In this document: piece after piece, positions 18,004-24,976 of the stretch | Numbering within the stretch: the first letter of the stretch is position 1 | Layout: each line of letters opens with the position of its first letter | DNA from: Plantibacter sp. PA-3-X8 | GTDB lineage: Bacteria; Actinomycetota; Actinomycetes; Actinomycetales; Microbacteriaceae | Length of the DNA stretch: 64,000 nt | NCBI RefSeq assembly: GCF_003856975.1 | Contig: NZ_CP033107.1 | Location: forward strand, 1,984,001 to 2,048,000 | Direction: 5' to 3' | Position numbers and translations under genes: made by a program | The notes under the pieces: generated by a model | The model's database searches: none | Seen by the model: only the letters and a program-made list of their open reading frames with translations | What the model was told of the DNA's origin: nothing

Positions 18004-19020
18004 GTGCAGAACCCCAGCGATCCAGCCGACGTCGACATCCACCCCGTCACCGTCGACGGGGGAGACGACCGACGTGCGAGTGTGGCCGTACCCCAGCAGG
18101 GGAGCCGGTCCGGACTGCTCTCGGCGGTCGCCGCCTCCTGCCTCTGGGGAGCGCTCCCGCTCTACTTCATCGCCCTCGCACCGGCCGGAGCCTTCGAGGT
18201 CGTGGCGTGGCGGATCCTCTTCTCCCTCGTCTTCTGCGCCGTCCTCATCCTGGCGACCCGTTCCTGGCGTCGACTGTTCGGCATCCTCCGCCAGCGCCGC
18301 ATCGTCCTGACGATGGGTCTCGCCGGAGCGCTCATCTACGTCAACTGGCAGACCTACGTGTACGGTGCGCTCAACGGCCAAGTGGTCGAGGCGTCGCTCG
18401 GGTACTTCATCAACCCGATCGTGACCGTCTTCCTCGGCGTCTTCTTCCTCCGTGAGCGGCTGCGTCCGGCCCAGTGGGCCGCGGTGGTCGTGAGCGTGAT
18501 CGCGGTCCTCGTCCTCGCGATCGGGCACGGCAGCGTCCCGTGGATCGCCCTCATCCTGGCCTTCTCGTTCGGCCTCTACGGCTACATCAAGAAACTCGTG
18601 GGCGGCTCGGTCGACGCCGTGTCCGGGTTGACGCTCGAGACCGTGTGGCTGATGCCGGTCGCGATCGCCCAGCTCATCGCGGTCGGCGTGACCGGTGGGC
18701 TGACCATCGGCACCGCGGGTGTCGGGCACGCCCTGCTGCTCGTCGGCGCCGGTGTCATCACCGCCGTCCCACTCCTGCTGTTCGCGGCGGCGGCCCGCCG
18801 CCTCCCGCTCACCTGGATGGGTTTCATCCAGTACTTCGCACCGATCATCCAGTTCGTCGTCGGTGTCGCCGTCCTGCACGAGGCGATGCCGCCGGAGCGC
18901 TGGTTGGGCTTCGGTCTCGTGTGGCTGGCGCTCGCGATCCTCACCGTCGACATGCTCGTCGCCTCAACGCGGGGTCGTCGGGCCGCCGGGGCCGAACGGC
19001 GCCGCTCCACGCGGGTCTGA
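18004..19020 (+). CDS. rarD: EamA family transporter RarD
   Basis: The 338-residue integral membrane protein has about ten hydrophobic segments forming two EamA repeats. It carries RarD-type motifs such as SCLWGALPLYFIAL near residue 45, YVNWQTYVYGALNG, and SLGYFINPIVTVFLGVFFL. RarD proteins belong to the drug/metabolite transporter superfamily; their substrates are not established (a chloramphenicol link was reported historically). The first 35 residues are a polar extension without homology. An in-frame start closer to the first membrane segment is not obvious, so the GTG at 18004 stands. Confidence 0.85.
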   Translation: MQNPSDPADVDIHPVTVDGGDDRRASVAVPQQGSRSGLLSAVAASCLWGALPLYFIALAPAGAFEVVAWRILFSLVFCAVLILATRSWRRLFGILRQRRIVLTMGLAGALIYVNWQTYVYGALNGQVVEASLGYFINPIVTVFLGVFFLRERLRPAQWAAVVVSVIAVLVLAIGHGSVPWIALILAFSFGLYGYIKKLVGGSVDAVSGLTLETVWLMPVAIAQLIAVGVTGGLTIGTAGVGHALLLVGAGVITAVPLLLFAAAARRLPLTWMGFIQYFAPIIQFVVGVAVLHEAMPPERWLGFGLVWLALAILTVDMLVASTRGRRAAGAERRRSTRV

Positions 19021-19100
19021 ACAGCGGATTCCAGCGCTGATCGCGCGACCACTGCAGGAAAAGCGCGAAACAGGCCCTCCTGAGGTAACGATTTGGTCGT

Positions 19101-19116
19101 GTTACACGCTTGTAAC
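19101..19116 (+). promoter_or_regulatory. Possible GlnR-type box upstream of the binding-protein gene
   Basis: GTTAC, six bases, GTAAC fits the AC-n9-AC core of actinobacterial GlnR sites. Its centre is about 54 bases upstream of the predicted transcription start, a position suited to an activator. Another GTAAC lies at 19085-19089. Nitrogen control would make sense for an amino acid or amide importer, but this is inference from a short motif. Confidence 0.3.
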
Positions 19117-19126
19117 GTCAACGACA

Positions 19127-19155
19127 TTGTCCAGCGCACGTGCAGCGGATAACTT
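19127..19155 (+). promoter_or_regulatory. Promoter of the ABC binding-protein gene
   Basis: TTGTCC (19127-19132) and TAACTT (19150-19155) are spaced by 17 bases. The short leader contains a hairpin pairing GGCAGC (19164-19169) with GCTGCC (19177-19182). Confidence 0.55.
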
Positions 19156-19207
19156 GACTCAACGGCAGCCCCTGGAGCTGCCACTCTTCTGACAAGCAAG
19201 GAGTACC

Positions 19208-20485
19208 ATGAGCGTCTTTTCGAAGGCCACGGCCGCTCGCTCCCGCCCACGTTCCATCGTTCTCGGTGGTATCGCACTGATCGGAGCCAGCGCGCTGGTC
19301 CTGAGCGGTTGCGCCTCAAGTGGTAGCGGCGACAGCGGCAGCAGCAGCAAGCCTGCTGGCGACCTGACCCTGAAGCTCGGCACGGCGTTGCCGCAGACCG
19401 GTAACCTCGCGTTCCTCGGCCCGCCCGAGGAGGCCGGTGTCGGTCTCGCGGTCAAGGAGGTCAACGACGCCGACCTCGGCATCAAGATCGACCTGACGCT
19501 CGGCGACTCGGGTGACTCCGACAACAAGGCGTACGCGACCGAGGTCCCCCGTCTGCTCTCCGAGGGCGTCACGGCCATCATCGGTGCAGCGTCCTCGGGT
19601 GTGTCGAAGCTCTTCATCGACGAAGTCACCGGCGCAGGCGTCATCCAGTTCTCCCCGGCGAACACCTCCGCGGACTTCACGACGTGGGACGACAACGGTC
19701 TCTACTGGCGGACGGCGCCGTCCGACGTGCTGCAGGGCGAGGTCCTCGGGAACCTGATCGCGGAGGACGGCAACGCCACCCTCGGCATCATCTACCTGAA
19801 CGACTCGTACGGCACCGGCCTCGCGAAGTTCACCAAGGAGGCGTTCGAGAGTGCCGGCGGTGAAGTGGTCGCCGAGCAGTCGTACAACACCGGTGACACC
19901 TCGTTCGACGCGCAGATCAGCGCGGTCAAGGCGGAGAACCCCGACGCGATCGCGATCATCGCGTTCGAGGAGACCAAGACGATCGTCCCCGGTCTCGCCG
20001 GCTTCCCGTCGGACAAGCTCTACTTCGTCGACGGCAACCTCGCCGACTACAGCGCGGACTTCGCTCCGGGCACCCTGACGGGCGCCAAGGGCACGCTGCC
20101 CGGTCTCGACACCGCGAAGCTCGGTGACTTCACCGACCGCCTCCAGGCGTTCGTGAAGGACGAGGGTGGCGAGCCGCTGAAGGACTACAGCTACGCGGCT
20201 GAATCCTACGACGCCGTCATCCTGCTCGCCCTCGCGGCGCTGCAGGCCGGCTCGACCGAGGGCGCCGACATGGCGGCCCAGCTCCAGTCCGTGTCCGGTG
20301 GCAAGGACAAGGGCGAGAAGGTGACCACCTTCGAAGAGGGTGCGAAGGCCATCGCCGACGGCAAGAAGATCGACTACGACGGCAACTCCGGTCCGATCAC
20401 GTTCGACGAGAACGGTGACCCGACCGAGGCGACCATCGGTATCTACCAGTACGGTGACGACAACAAGTACACCCGCACCAACTAG
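19208..20485 (+). CDS. Branched-chain amino acid type ABC transporter substrate-binding lipoprotein
   Basis: The 425-residue protein begins with a basic n-region and hydrophobic stretch ending in the lipobox LSGC, so Cys35 should be lipidated and the protein anchored outside the membrane. The mature part is a type I periplasmic-binding fold of the Leu/Ile/Val/amide family (GTALPQTGNLAFLGPPEEAG at its start, an IGAASSGVSK loop and a long C-terminal lobe). The ligand could be branched-chain amino acids, urea or short amides. The matching permease and ATPase genes lie 1.8 kb downstream in the opposite orientation, beyond an inverted-repeat element, so it is transcribed on its own. Confidence 0.9.
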   Translation: MSVFSKATAARSRPRSIVLGGIALIGASALVLSGCASSGSGDSGSSSKPAGDLTLKLGTALPQTGNLAFLGPPEEAGVGLAVKEVNDADLGIKIDLTLGDSGDSDNKAYATEVPRLLSEGVTAIIGAASSGVSKLFIDEVTGAGVIQFSPANTSADFTTWDDNGLYWRTAPSDVLQGEVLGNLIAEDGNATLGIIYLNDSYGTGLAKFTKEAFESAGGEVVAEQSYNTGDTSFDAQISAVKAENPDAIAIIAFEETKTIVPGLAGFPSDKLYFVDGNLADYSADFAPGTLTGAKGTLPGLDTAKLGDFTDRLQAFVKDEGGEPLKDYSYAAESYDAVILLALAALQAGSTEGADMAAQLQSVSGGKDKGEKVTTFEEGAKAIADGKKIDYDGNSGPITFDENGDPTEATIGIYQYGDDNKYTRTN

Positions 20486-20503
20486 TCGCCTACGCGACTG
20501 ACG

Positions 20504-20527
20504 AGGCCCCGGAGCGATCCGGGGCCT
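20504..20527 (+). terminator. Terminator after the binding-protein gene
   Basis: AGGCCCCGGA (20504-20513) pairs with TCCGGGGCCT (20518-20527) around a GCGA loop; flanking GACGA/TCGTC can extend the stem. Confidence 0.88.
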
Positions 20528-20585
20528 TCGTCGTGCCCGGCCGTATCTCTGACCGCTGCCCTGAGTGTTGCGCCGTGTGTGGCGG

Positions 20586-20806
20586 CGCCAGCGCGGTGCG
20601 CTGACGCGAGCGCGGGTCCAGCGCGTGGGCGCGGGTCTCTGGAGACCCGCGCCCACGCGCCTAGGTCGCGCTCACGCCGATTCCGCGCCCAGGCGGCACA
20701 ACGGGTCGCGCTCACGCCGACGCACCGCGCTGGCGACGGGGCGCCTGCCAGCGCACCGCGCTGACGGAGGGTGCGGTGCGGTCACGTCGGCGCACCGCGC
20801 TGACAG
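20586..20806. repeat. Left GC-rich palindromic repeat block
   Basis: This 220-base gene-free block is built from related GC-rich palindromes. It starts with the 30-base terminal repeat and contains a perfect 19-pair palindrome (20621-20639 with 20642-20660). It then carries repeated copies of CGCACCGCGCTG (around 20720, 20753 and 20790), separated by GGTCGCGCTCACGCCGA-type units (around 20664 and 20704). It lies directly downstream of the AbiEi/DUF559 stop codon. Confidence 0.8.
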
Positions 20807-20826
20807 CGACCAGTTGGGCGCCCGAG

Positions 20827-21804
20827 TCAACGGAACGCGCGTTGCAGTCCCGCGCGCTCGAGCTTCGCGGCGAGCCGGCTCGAATGGACGAGGTCCTCCC
20901 AGGTGGCGCGGACGACCGTGTAGCCGAGCGCGCGCAGCCGATCCTCCCGATGCTTCTCCGCCAGGACGATGTCGGCCACATCCCGTCCTTGCGTGAACTC
21001 CTCCCGTACATACTTCTGGCGGCCGTCGAGTTCGAGGATGATGCGTTCGTCCGGCCAGACCGCATCGACCACACCGACCGGTCCGTCCGCGTCGGAGAAG
21101 GCCTGCTGCAGCACCGGCAGGGCGAAACCGAGCTGCGCGATCACGACCCGCATCTTCGATTCACCACCGTTCGCGGCGAGGGGGTCCGCGAACTCGATCG
21201 CAAAACGCACCTGGCGCCCTCCCCGACGGCCCGGCAGGTCTCGTGCGAGCGAGCGGAGCGCCGTCTCGTCGGTGAGCTTGAGCCGGAGGGCAGCGTCGGC
21301 GACGGCGACGGCGTCCTCGAGGCGGGCGATCCGAGCGAGATCGACAACGGTCCGTGCCGGGTCCGTGACCGCGAGCCCGTGCCGCATCCGTCGCGTGACG
21401 GAGCCCTGCGTCGTGTGACGGATGATGCCGGGTGCCGAACGCCCTCCGCGATCACCGCTCGTCAGCGTGTGCACCTCGGGAGGCCACGGACCCACGATCG
21501 GGAGTCCCCACAACCGCGCCGCCGAGTAGTGGCTGAACAGTGCGTCCTTCCGGAGCGCGACGGCCGCCGCATCGATCCGGACCCGGTAGCGGTCATCGGG
21601 GGACAGGGAACTCCATATCGGTTCAGGGACGTAGATGCCCTTCCGCAGTCGCACCAGGTCGCCGTCGCGGTGGGCGGCGCTCACCAGACGCTCGGCACCG
21701 ACCCGACGTGCGTCGCGGACGAGCAGGAGTCCGTTCGGGCGGAGGAGCAGGTTGAGATCGAAGGATTCCATCGCCTCACCGTGCCCGTTCGCCTCCGCCG
21801 TCAC
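20827..21804 (-). CDS. AbiEi-antitoxin-like winged-helix protein fused to a DUF559 endonuclease-like domain
   Basis: The 325-residue protein has an N-terminal part (about residues 12-75 from MESFDLNLLLRPNG) like the winged-helix domain of AbiEi-type antitoxins. A middle region follows (YSAARLWGLPI, HTTQGSVTRRMRHGLAVTDPART). The C-terminal domain (about 225-325) has the DUF559/Vsr-like pattern VDAVWPDERIILELDG followed by KHREDRLRALGYTVVRATWEDL, consistent with a PD-(D/E)XK nuclease fold with Asp and E-x-D acids. Met12 (21771) may be the true start. The protein type is common in multiple copies in Microbacteriaceae; its function is unknown. No toxin-like partner gene is adjacent. Palindromic repeats flank it on both sides. 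Confidence 0.7.
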   Translation of the reverse strand: MTAEANGHGEAMESFDLNLLLRPNGLLLVRDARRVGAERLVSAAHRDGDLVRLRKGIYVPEPIWSSLSPDDRYRVRIDAAAVALRKDALFSHYSAARLWGLPIVGPWPPEVHTLTSGDRGGRSAPGIIRHTTQGSVTRRMRHGLAVTDPARTVVDLARIARLEDAVAVADAALRLKLTDETALRSLARDLPGRRGGRQVRFAIEFADPLAANGGESKMRVVIAQLGFALPVLQQAFSDADGPVGVVDAVWPDERIILELDGRQKYVREEFTQGRDVADIVLAEKHREDRLRALGYTVVRATWEDLVHSSRLAAKLERAGLQRAFR

Positions 21805-21874
21805 CTCGTGTCGTGGAAGCGATGTGGAGAACTACTCCCATCCGGCCTCCGGTGGAGCGAGGGTGGAGCGGCGC

Positions 21875-22041
21875 CCAGCGCGGTGCGCTGACGCCAGCGC
21901 GGGTCGTCGGCCTCAGCGCGGGTCGCTGTGCCGTGGGGGCGGGGATTCGGCGTGAGCGCGGGTCCAGCGCGTGAGCGCGCGCCTCCGGAGACCCGCGCTC
22001 ACGCGCCAGGACCGCGCTCGCGTCAGCGCACCGCGCTGGCG
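21875..22041. repeat. Right GC-rich palindromic repeat block
   Basis: The block begins with CCAGCGCGGTGCGCTGACGC (21875-21894), in the same orientation as the left terminal repeat. It continues with AGCGCGGGTC units (around 21896 and 21914) and an imperfect palindrome with arms 21967-21979 and 21994-22006. It ends with the 30-base terminal repeat (22012-22041). It lies just upstream of the AbiEi/DUF559 start and may hold that gene's promoter. Confidence 0.8.
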
Positions 22042-22062
22042 AAAGGAGGAGGAGGGAGAATG

Positions 22063-22135
22063 CACAACTCCTCCGTCCCCGTCTCAGGAGGCCGTCTTGG
22101 TACGACGGTGCCCCTCGGGGGAGGGAGGAGTTGTG
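22063..22135. repeat. Second type of inverted repeat next to livF
   Basis: CACAACTCCTCC (22063-22074) is repeated inverted as GGAGGAGTTGTG (22124-22135). The enclosed part can fold into two small hairpins (CCGTC/GACGG at 22092-22108 and CCCC/GGGG at 22111-22120). It may end the livHMGF transcript or be another REP-like unit. The rest of the gene-free stretch 21805-22251 shows nothing further I can name. Confidence 0.6.
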
Positions 22136-22251
22136 GTTCGTTCACCGGTCGGGATCCGGTGGCTTCTGGCCCGTCGCTCGGCACGCGGCCGGGACGAGCA
22201 TGTTCGAGGGTACCGAAGTACCCGCCGACCCGCGAGTGGGGATCGCCCTGA

Positions 22252-23028
22252 TCAGTCCTCGTCCTGGCCGAGCGTGCCCAGGTAGAGGCCGATCACCTTG
22301 TCATCCGAGAGGAGCTCGCGGCCCGTCCCGGTGTAGGCGTCACGACCCTGGTCGAGCACGTACCCGCGGTCGCAGATCTGCAGACAGCGACGTGCGTTCT
22401 GCTCCACCATGATCGTGGTGACGCCGGCCTTGTTGATGTCCGAGACCCGGATGAACGCGTCGTCCTGGCGCACCGGCGACAATCCCGCGGACGGCTCGTC
22501 GAGGAGCAGCACATGCGGATCCATCATGAGGGCCCGCGACATCGCGACCATCTGGCGCTCACCACCCGACAGCGAACCAGCGCGCTGCTTGAGCCGCTTG
22601 CCGAGTTCGCTGAAGATCCCGGTGACGAACTCGAGGCGTTCGTTGTACTGCTTCGGCTTCTGGAACAGCCCCATCTTGAGGTTGTCCTCGATGGTGAGGC
22701 TCGGGAACACGTTGTTCGTCTGCGGGACGAACCCGACGCCGCGGGCCACGAGCTTGTTCGCCCGGAGCCCCGTGATGTCCTCGCCGTTCAGCAGCACCTG
22801 TCCGCTGCGCACCTTGACCTGTCCGAAGATCGCCTTCAACAGCGTCGACTTGCCCGCACCGTTCGGTCCGATGATGCCGATGAGCTCGCCCTTCCGGGCG
22901 GTCAGGTTGGCACTGTTCAGGATGTTCACGCCGGGGAGGTACCCGGCGGTCAGATCGGTGACCTCCACGACCATCTCGGCGGTCTTGACCGCAGTGCCGC
23001 CGACCGGCGCACCCTTCACGTCGCTCAT
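22252..23028 (-). CDS. livF: Branched-chain amino acid type ABC transporter ATP-binding protein LivF
   Basis: The 258-residue ATPase has Walker A GPNGAGKSTLLK, signature SLSGGERQM, and Walker B VLLLDEPSAGLSP. It has the short C-terminus typical of LivF rather than LivG. It would couple ATP hydrolysis to import through LivH/LivM. It is the last gene of the minus-strand operon livH-livM-livG-livF and overlaps livG by four bases. The first 20 residues are an unstructured extension. Confidence 0.92.
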   Translation of the reverse strand: MSDVKGAPVGGTAVKTAEMVVEVTDLTAGYLPGVNILNSANLTARKGELIGIIGPNGAGKSTLLKAIFGQVKVRSGQVLLNGEDITGLRANKLVARGVGFVPQTNNVFPSLTIEDNLKMGLFQKPKQYNERLEFVTGIFSELGKRLKQRAGSLSGGERQMVAMSRALMMDPHVLLLDEPSAGLSPVRQDDAFIRVSDINKAGVTTIMVEQNARRCLQICDRGYVLDQGRDAYTGTGRELLSDDKVIGLYLGTLGQDED

Positions 23029-23996
23029 TTCCGTTCCTCCTCGGGCTCGGCACCAGCCGCGAGCCGTTCGTCCTCGATCTCGGCGAGCAGCTCCTCGGCC
23101 GCAGCGCTGTCCTCTCCGGCGATCCTGCCGGTCACGACCCCGAGGTCGACGTCCTGGTGGCTCCCGAGGTAGGCGTCGATGACGGCCGGATCCTCCATGA
23201 CGGTGTCGGGCGGGCCCTCGGCGACGACGCGACCCTCGGCCATGACGACCACCCAGTCGGCGATGTGCCGGACCATCTGCATGTCGTGCTCGACGAACAG
23301 CACGGTCATGCCCTCGTCCTTCAACGCCAGGATGTGGTCGAGCAGGGACTGCGTGAGCGCCGGGTTGACGCCGGCCATCGGCTCGTCGAGCATGACGAGC
23401 TTCGGGTCGCTCATGAGCGCCCGCGCCATCTCGAGGAGCTTCCGCTGCCCACCGGAGAGGCTGGCGGCGTAGTCGTCACGCTTGGTGTCGAGCTTGAAGC
23501 GACGCAGGAGGTCCATCGCCTTGACCTCGAGGTCCTCCTCCTGCTTCCGCCAGAGCGGCTTCACCAGGCTGGAGAAGATGCCCTCGCCGGTCTGGCCGGT
23601 CGCGCCGAGCTTCATGTTCTCGAGCACCGTGAGCAGGCCGAGCGCCTTCGTCAGCTGGAAGGTCCGGACCTGACCCATGCGGGCGACCTTGAACGCCGGG
23701 ACGCCCCCGAGGCTCTTGCCGTCGAAGTTCCACGTCCCGGTGTTCGGCTTGTCGAAGCCGGTCAGCAGGTTGAACAGCGTGGTCTTACCGGCACCGTTCG
23801 GGCCGATGAGGGCGGTGATCGCGTTGCGGGGCACCTCGAGGTGCTCGACGTTCACCGCCTGCAGGCCGCCGAAGGTCCGGGTGACCTGGTCCGCGATGAG
23901 GATCGGGTCGACCTTCTTGACGCCCGGGACGATCTCGCCGACGTGGAGGCCGGTGGTCTTGACCGGTCGCGAGGTGGGTGAGCTGTTACTTGACAA
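23025..23996 (-). CDS. livG: Branched-chain amino acid type ABC transporter ATP-binding protein LivG
   Basis: The 323-residue ATPase has Walker A GPNGAGKTTLFN and the LivG-type insertion with long helices between Walker A and the signature (LGLLTVLENMKLGATGQ). The signature SLSGGQRKLLEMAR and Walker B LVMLDEPMAGVNP are intact, as is the C-terminal IDAYLGSH segment typical of LivG. An extra C-terminal tail of about 45 Glu/Ala-rich residues follows. It overlaps livM by 11 bases and livF by four. Confidence 0.92.
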   Translation of the reverse strand: MSSNSSPTSRPVKTTGLHVGEIVPGVKKVDPILIADQVTRTFGGLQAVNVEHLEVPRNAITALIGPNGAGKTTLFNLLTGFDKPNTGTWNFDGKSLGGVPAFKVARMGQVRTFQLTKALGLLTVLENMKLGATGQTGEGIFSSLVKPLWRKQEEDLEVKAMDLLRRFKLDTKRDDYAASLSGGQRKLLEMARALMSDPKLVMLDEPMAGVNPALTQSLLDHILALKDEGMTVLFVEHDMQMVRHIADWVVVMAEGRVVAEGPPDTVMEDPAVIDAYLGSHQDVDLGVVTGRIAGEDSAAAEELLAEIEDERLAAGAEPEEERK

Positions 23997-24966
23997 AGGT
24001 CAGCTCCTTCTTGTTTCCGAGGATGCCTTGCGGCCTGAAGATGACGATCAGCATGAGCGCGACACCGACCAGCACGTAGCGGAGCGTCGACGCCTGCGTC
24101 GAGCTCATGAACGGCAGGACGTCCGCCTTCACGAGCGCCGGGAGGACGTTCGAGAGGAACGCCATGATCACCCAGAAGATCACCGAGCCGAGCAGCGGCC
24201 CGAAGACCGTCGCGGCTCCACCGAGGAGGAGGATCGTCCAGATGAAGAAGGTGAGACTCGTGACGTACACGCTCGGCACGACCGCGGAGGGGAGTGCCAG
24301 CACCACCCCGCCGAGTGCGCCGAAGACACCACCGACGACGAGCGCCTGCATCTTGTAGGCGAACACGTTCTTGCCGAGGGCGCGCACGGCGTCCTCATCC
24401 TCGCGGATGCCCTTCAGCACACGGCCCCACGGGCTGCGCATGAGGAGGAACACGAGGAGGGCGGCGACGGCGAGCAGCAGGATGCCGAAGATGCGGACCC
24501 ACCACTGGTTCGCGTTGAGCTCCCACGGGCCGAAGCCGTAGATGCCCTCCGGGATCGGGTTCGCGGCCCGGAACCCTGCGTGGTAGTTACCGAGTCCGTC
24601 GGCCGAGTTCGTGAACTCGTCGAAGACCTGCGTGGTGAAGAGGAGTCGGACGATCTCCGCCGCCGCGATGGTGACGATGGCCAGATAGTCCGCCCGCAGT
24701 CGCAGGGTCGGGATGCCGAGGATGAAGGCGAAGACCACCGAGGCCAGACAGCCGACGATGATGCCCGCCCACCACGGGAGGTTGAAGCTCAGGATCGAGA
24801 TGGCGTAGCCGTAGGCGCCGAGCGCCATGAACCCCGCCATACCGAAGTTCAACAGACCGCCGTAGCCGAAGTGCACGGCCAAGCCGAGTGCTGCGAGCGC
24901 GTACGCGATCGTCTCCGGGCTGATGACCCAAGCGAGCGTGTTCGAGAGAATGCTTCCCCAGTCCAT
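23986..24966 (-). CDS. livM: Branched-chain amino acid type ABC transporter permease LivM
   Basis: The 326-residue inner-membrane permease has about nine to ten hydrophobic segments. It carries LivM features such as FGYGGLLNFGMAGFMALGAYGYA near the N-terminus and the EAA-like loop SPWGRVLKGIREDEDAVRA, where the ATPases dock. It ends IFRPQGILGNKKELTFVK, the typical LivM/LivH tail. It lies 10 bases downstream of livH in the same operon. Confidence 0.92.
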   Translation of the reverse strand: MDWGSILSNTLAWVISPETIAYALAALGLAVHFGYGGLLNFGMAGFMALGAYGYAISILSFNLPWWAGIIVGCLASVVFAFILGIPTLRLRADYLAIVTIAAAEIVRLLFTTQVFDEFTNSADGLGNYHAGFRAANPIPEGIYGFGPWELNANQWWVRIFGILLLAVAALLVFLLMRSPWGRVLKGIREDEDAVRALGKNVFAYKMQALVVGGVFGALGGVVLALPSAVVPSVYVTSLTFFIWTILLLGGAATVFGPLLGSVIFWVIMAFLSNVLPALVKADVLPFMSSTQASTLRYVLVGVALMLIVIFRPQGILGNKKELTFVK

Positions 24967-24976
24967 GCGCGTGCCC

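Larger units (their letters stand above)
20586..22041. mobile_element. 1456-bp element bounded by long terminal inverted repeats, carrying an AbiEi/DUF559 gene
   Basis: The outermost 30 bases (20586-20615) are the perfect reverse complement of 22012-22041. Inside each lies a 5-base spacer and then a 40-base palindrome (20621-20660 and 21967-22006); the two palindromes match at 35 of 40 positions when one is inverted. The ends together are therefore about 75-base terminal inverted repeats. The only gene inside is the minus-strand AbiEi/DUF559 gene. No transposase and no clear target duplication were seen. It sits between the convergent binding-protein gene and livF. It may be a non-autonomous mobile element, or two REP-like clusters flanking one cargo gene. 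Confidence 0.55.

Noticed and set aside
20827..21804. The AbiEi/DUF559 gene as half of a type IV toxin-antitoxin system
   Set aside because: No AbiEii-like nucleotidyltransferase toxin lies next to it, and its C-terminal nuclease-like domain does not fit a plain antitoxin.
20586..22041. The palindromic blocks as a CRISPR array
   Set aside because: Units vary in length and orientation, lack unique spacers of constant size, and no cas genes are near.
20586..22041. The element as a classical insertion sequence
   Set aside because: No transposase is encoded, and I could not find a clear target-site duplication next to either end.
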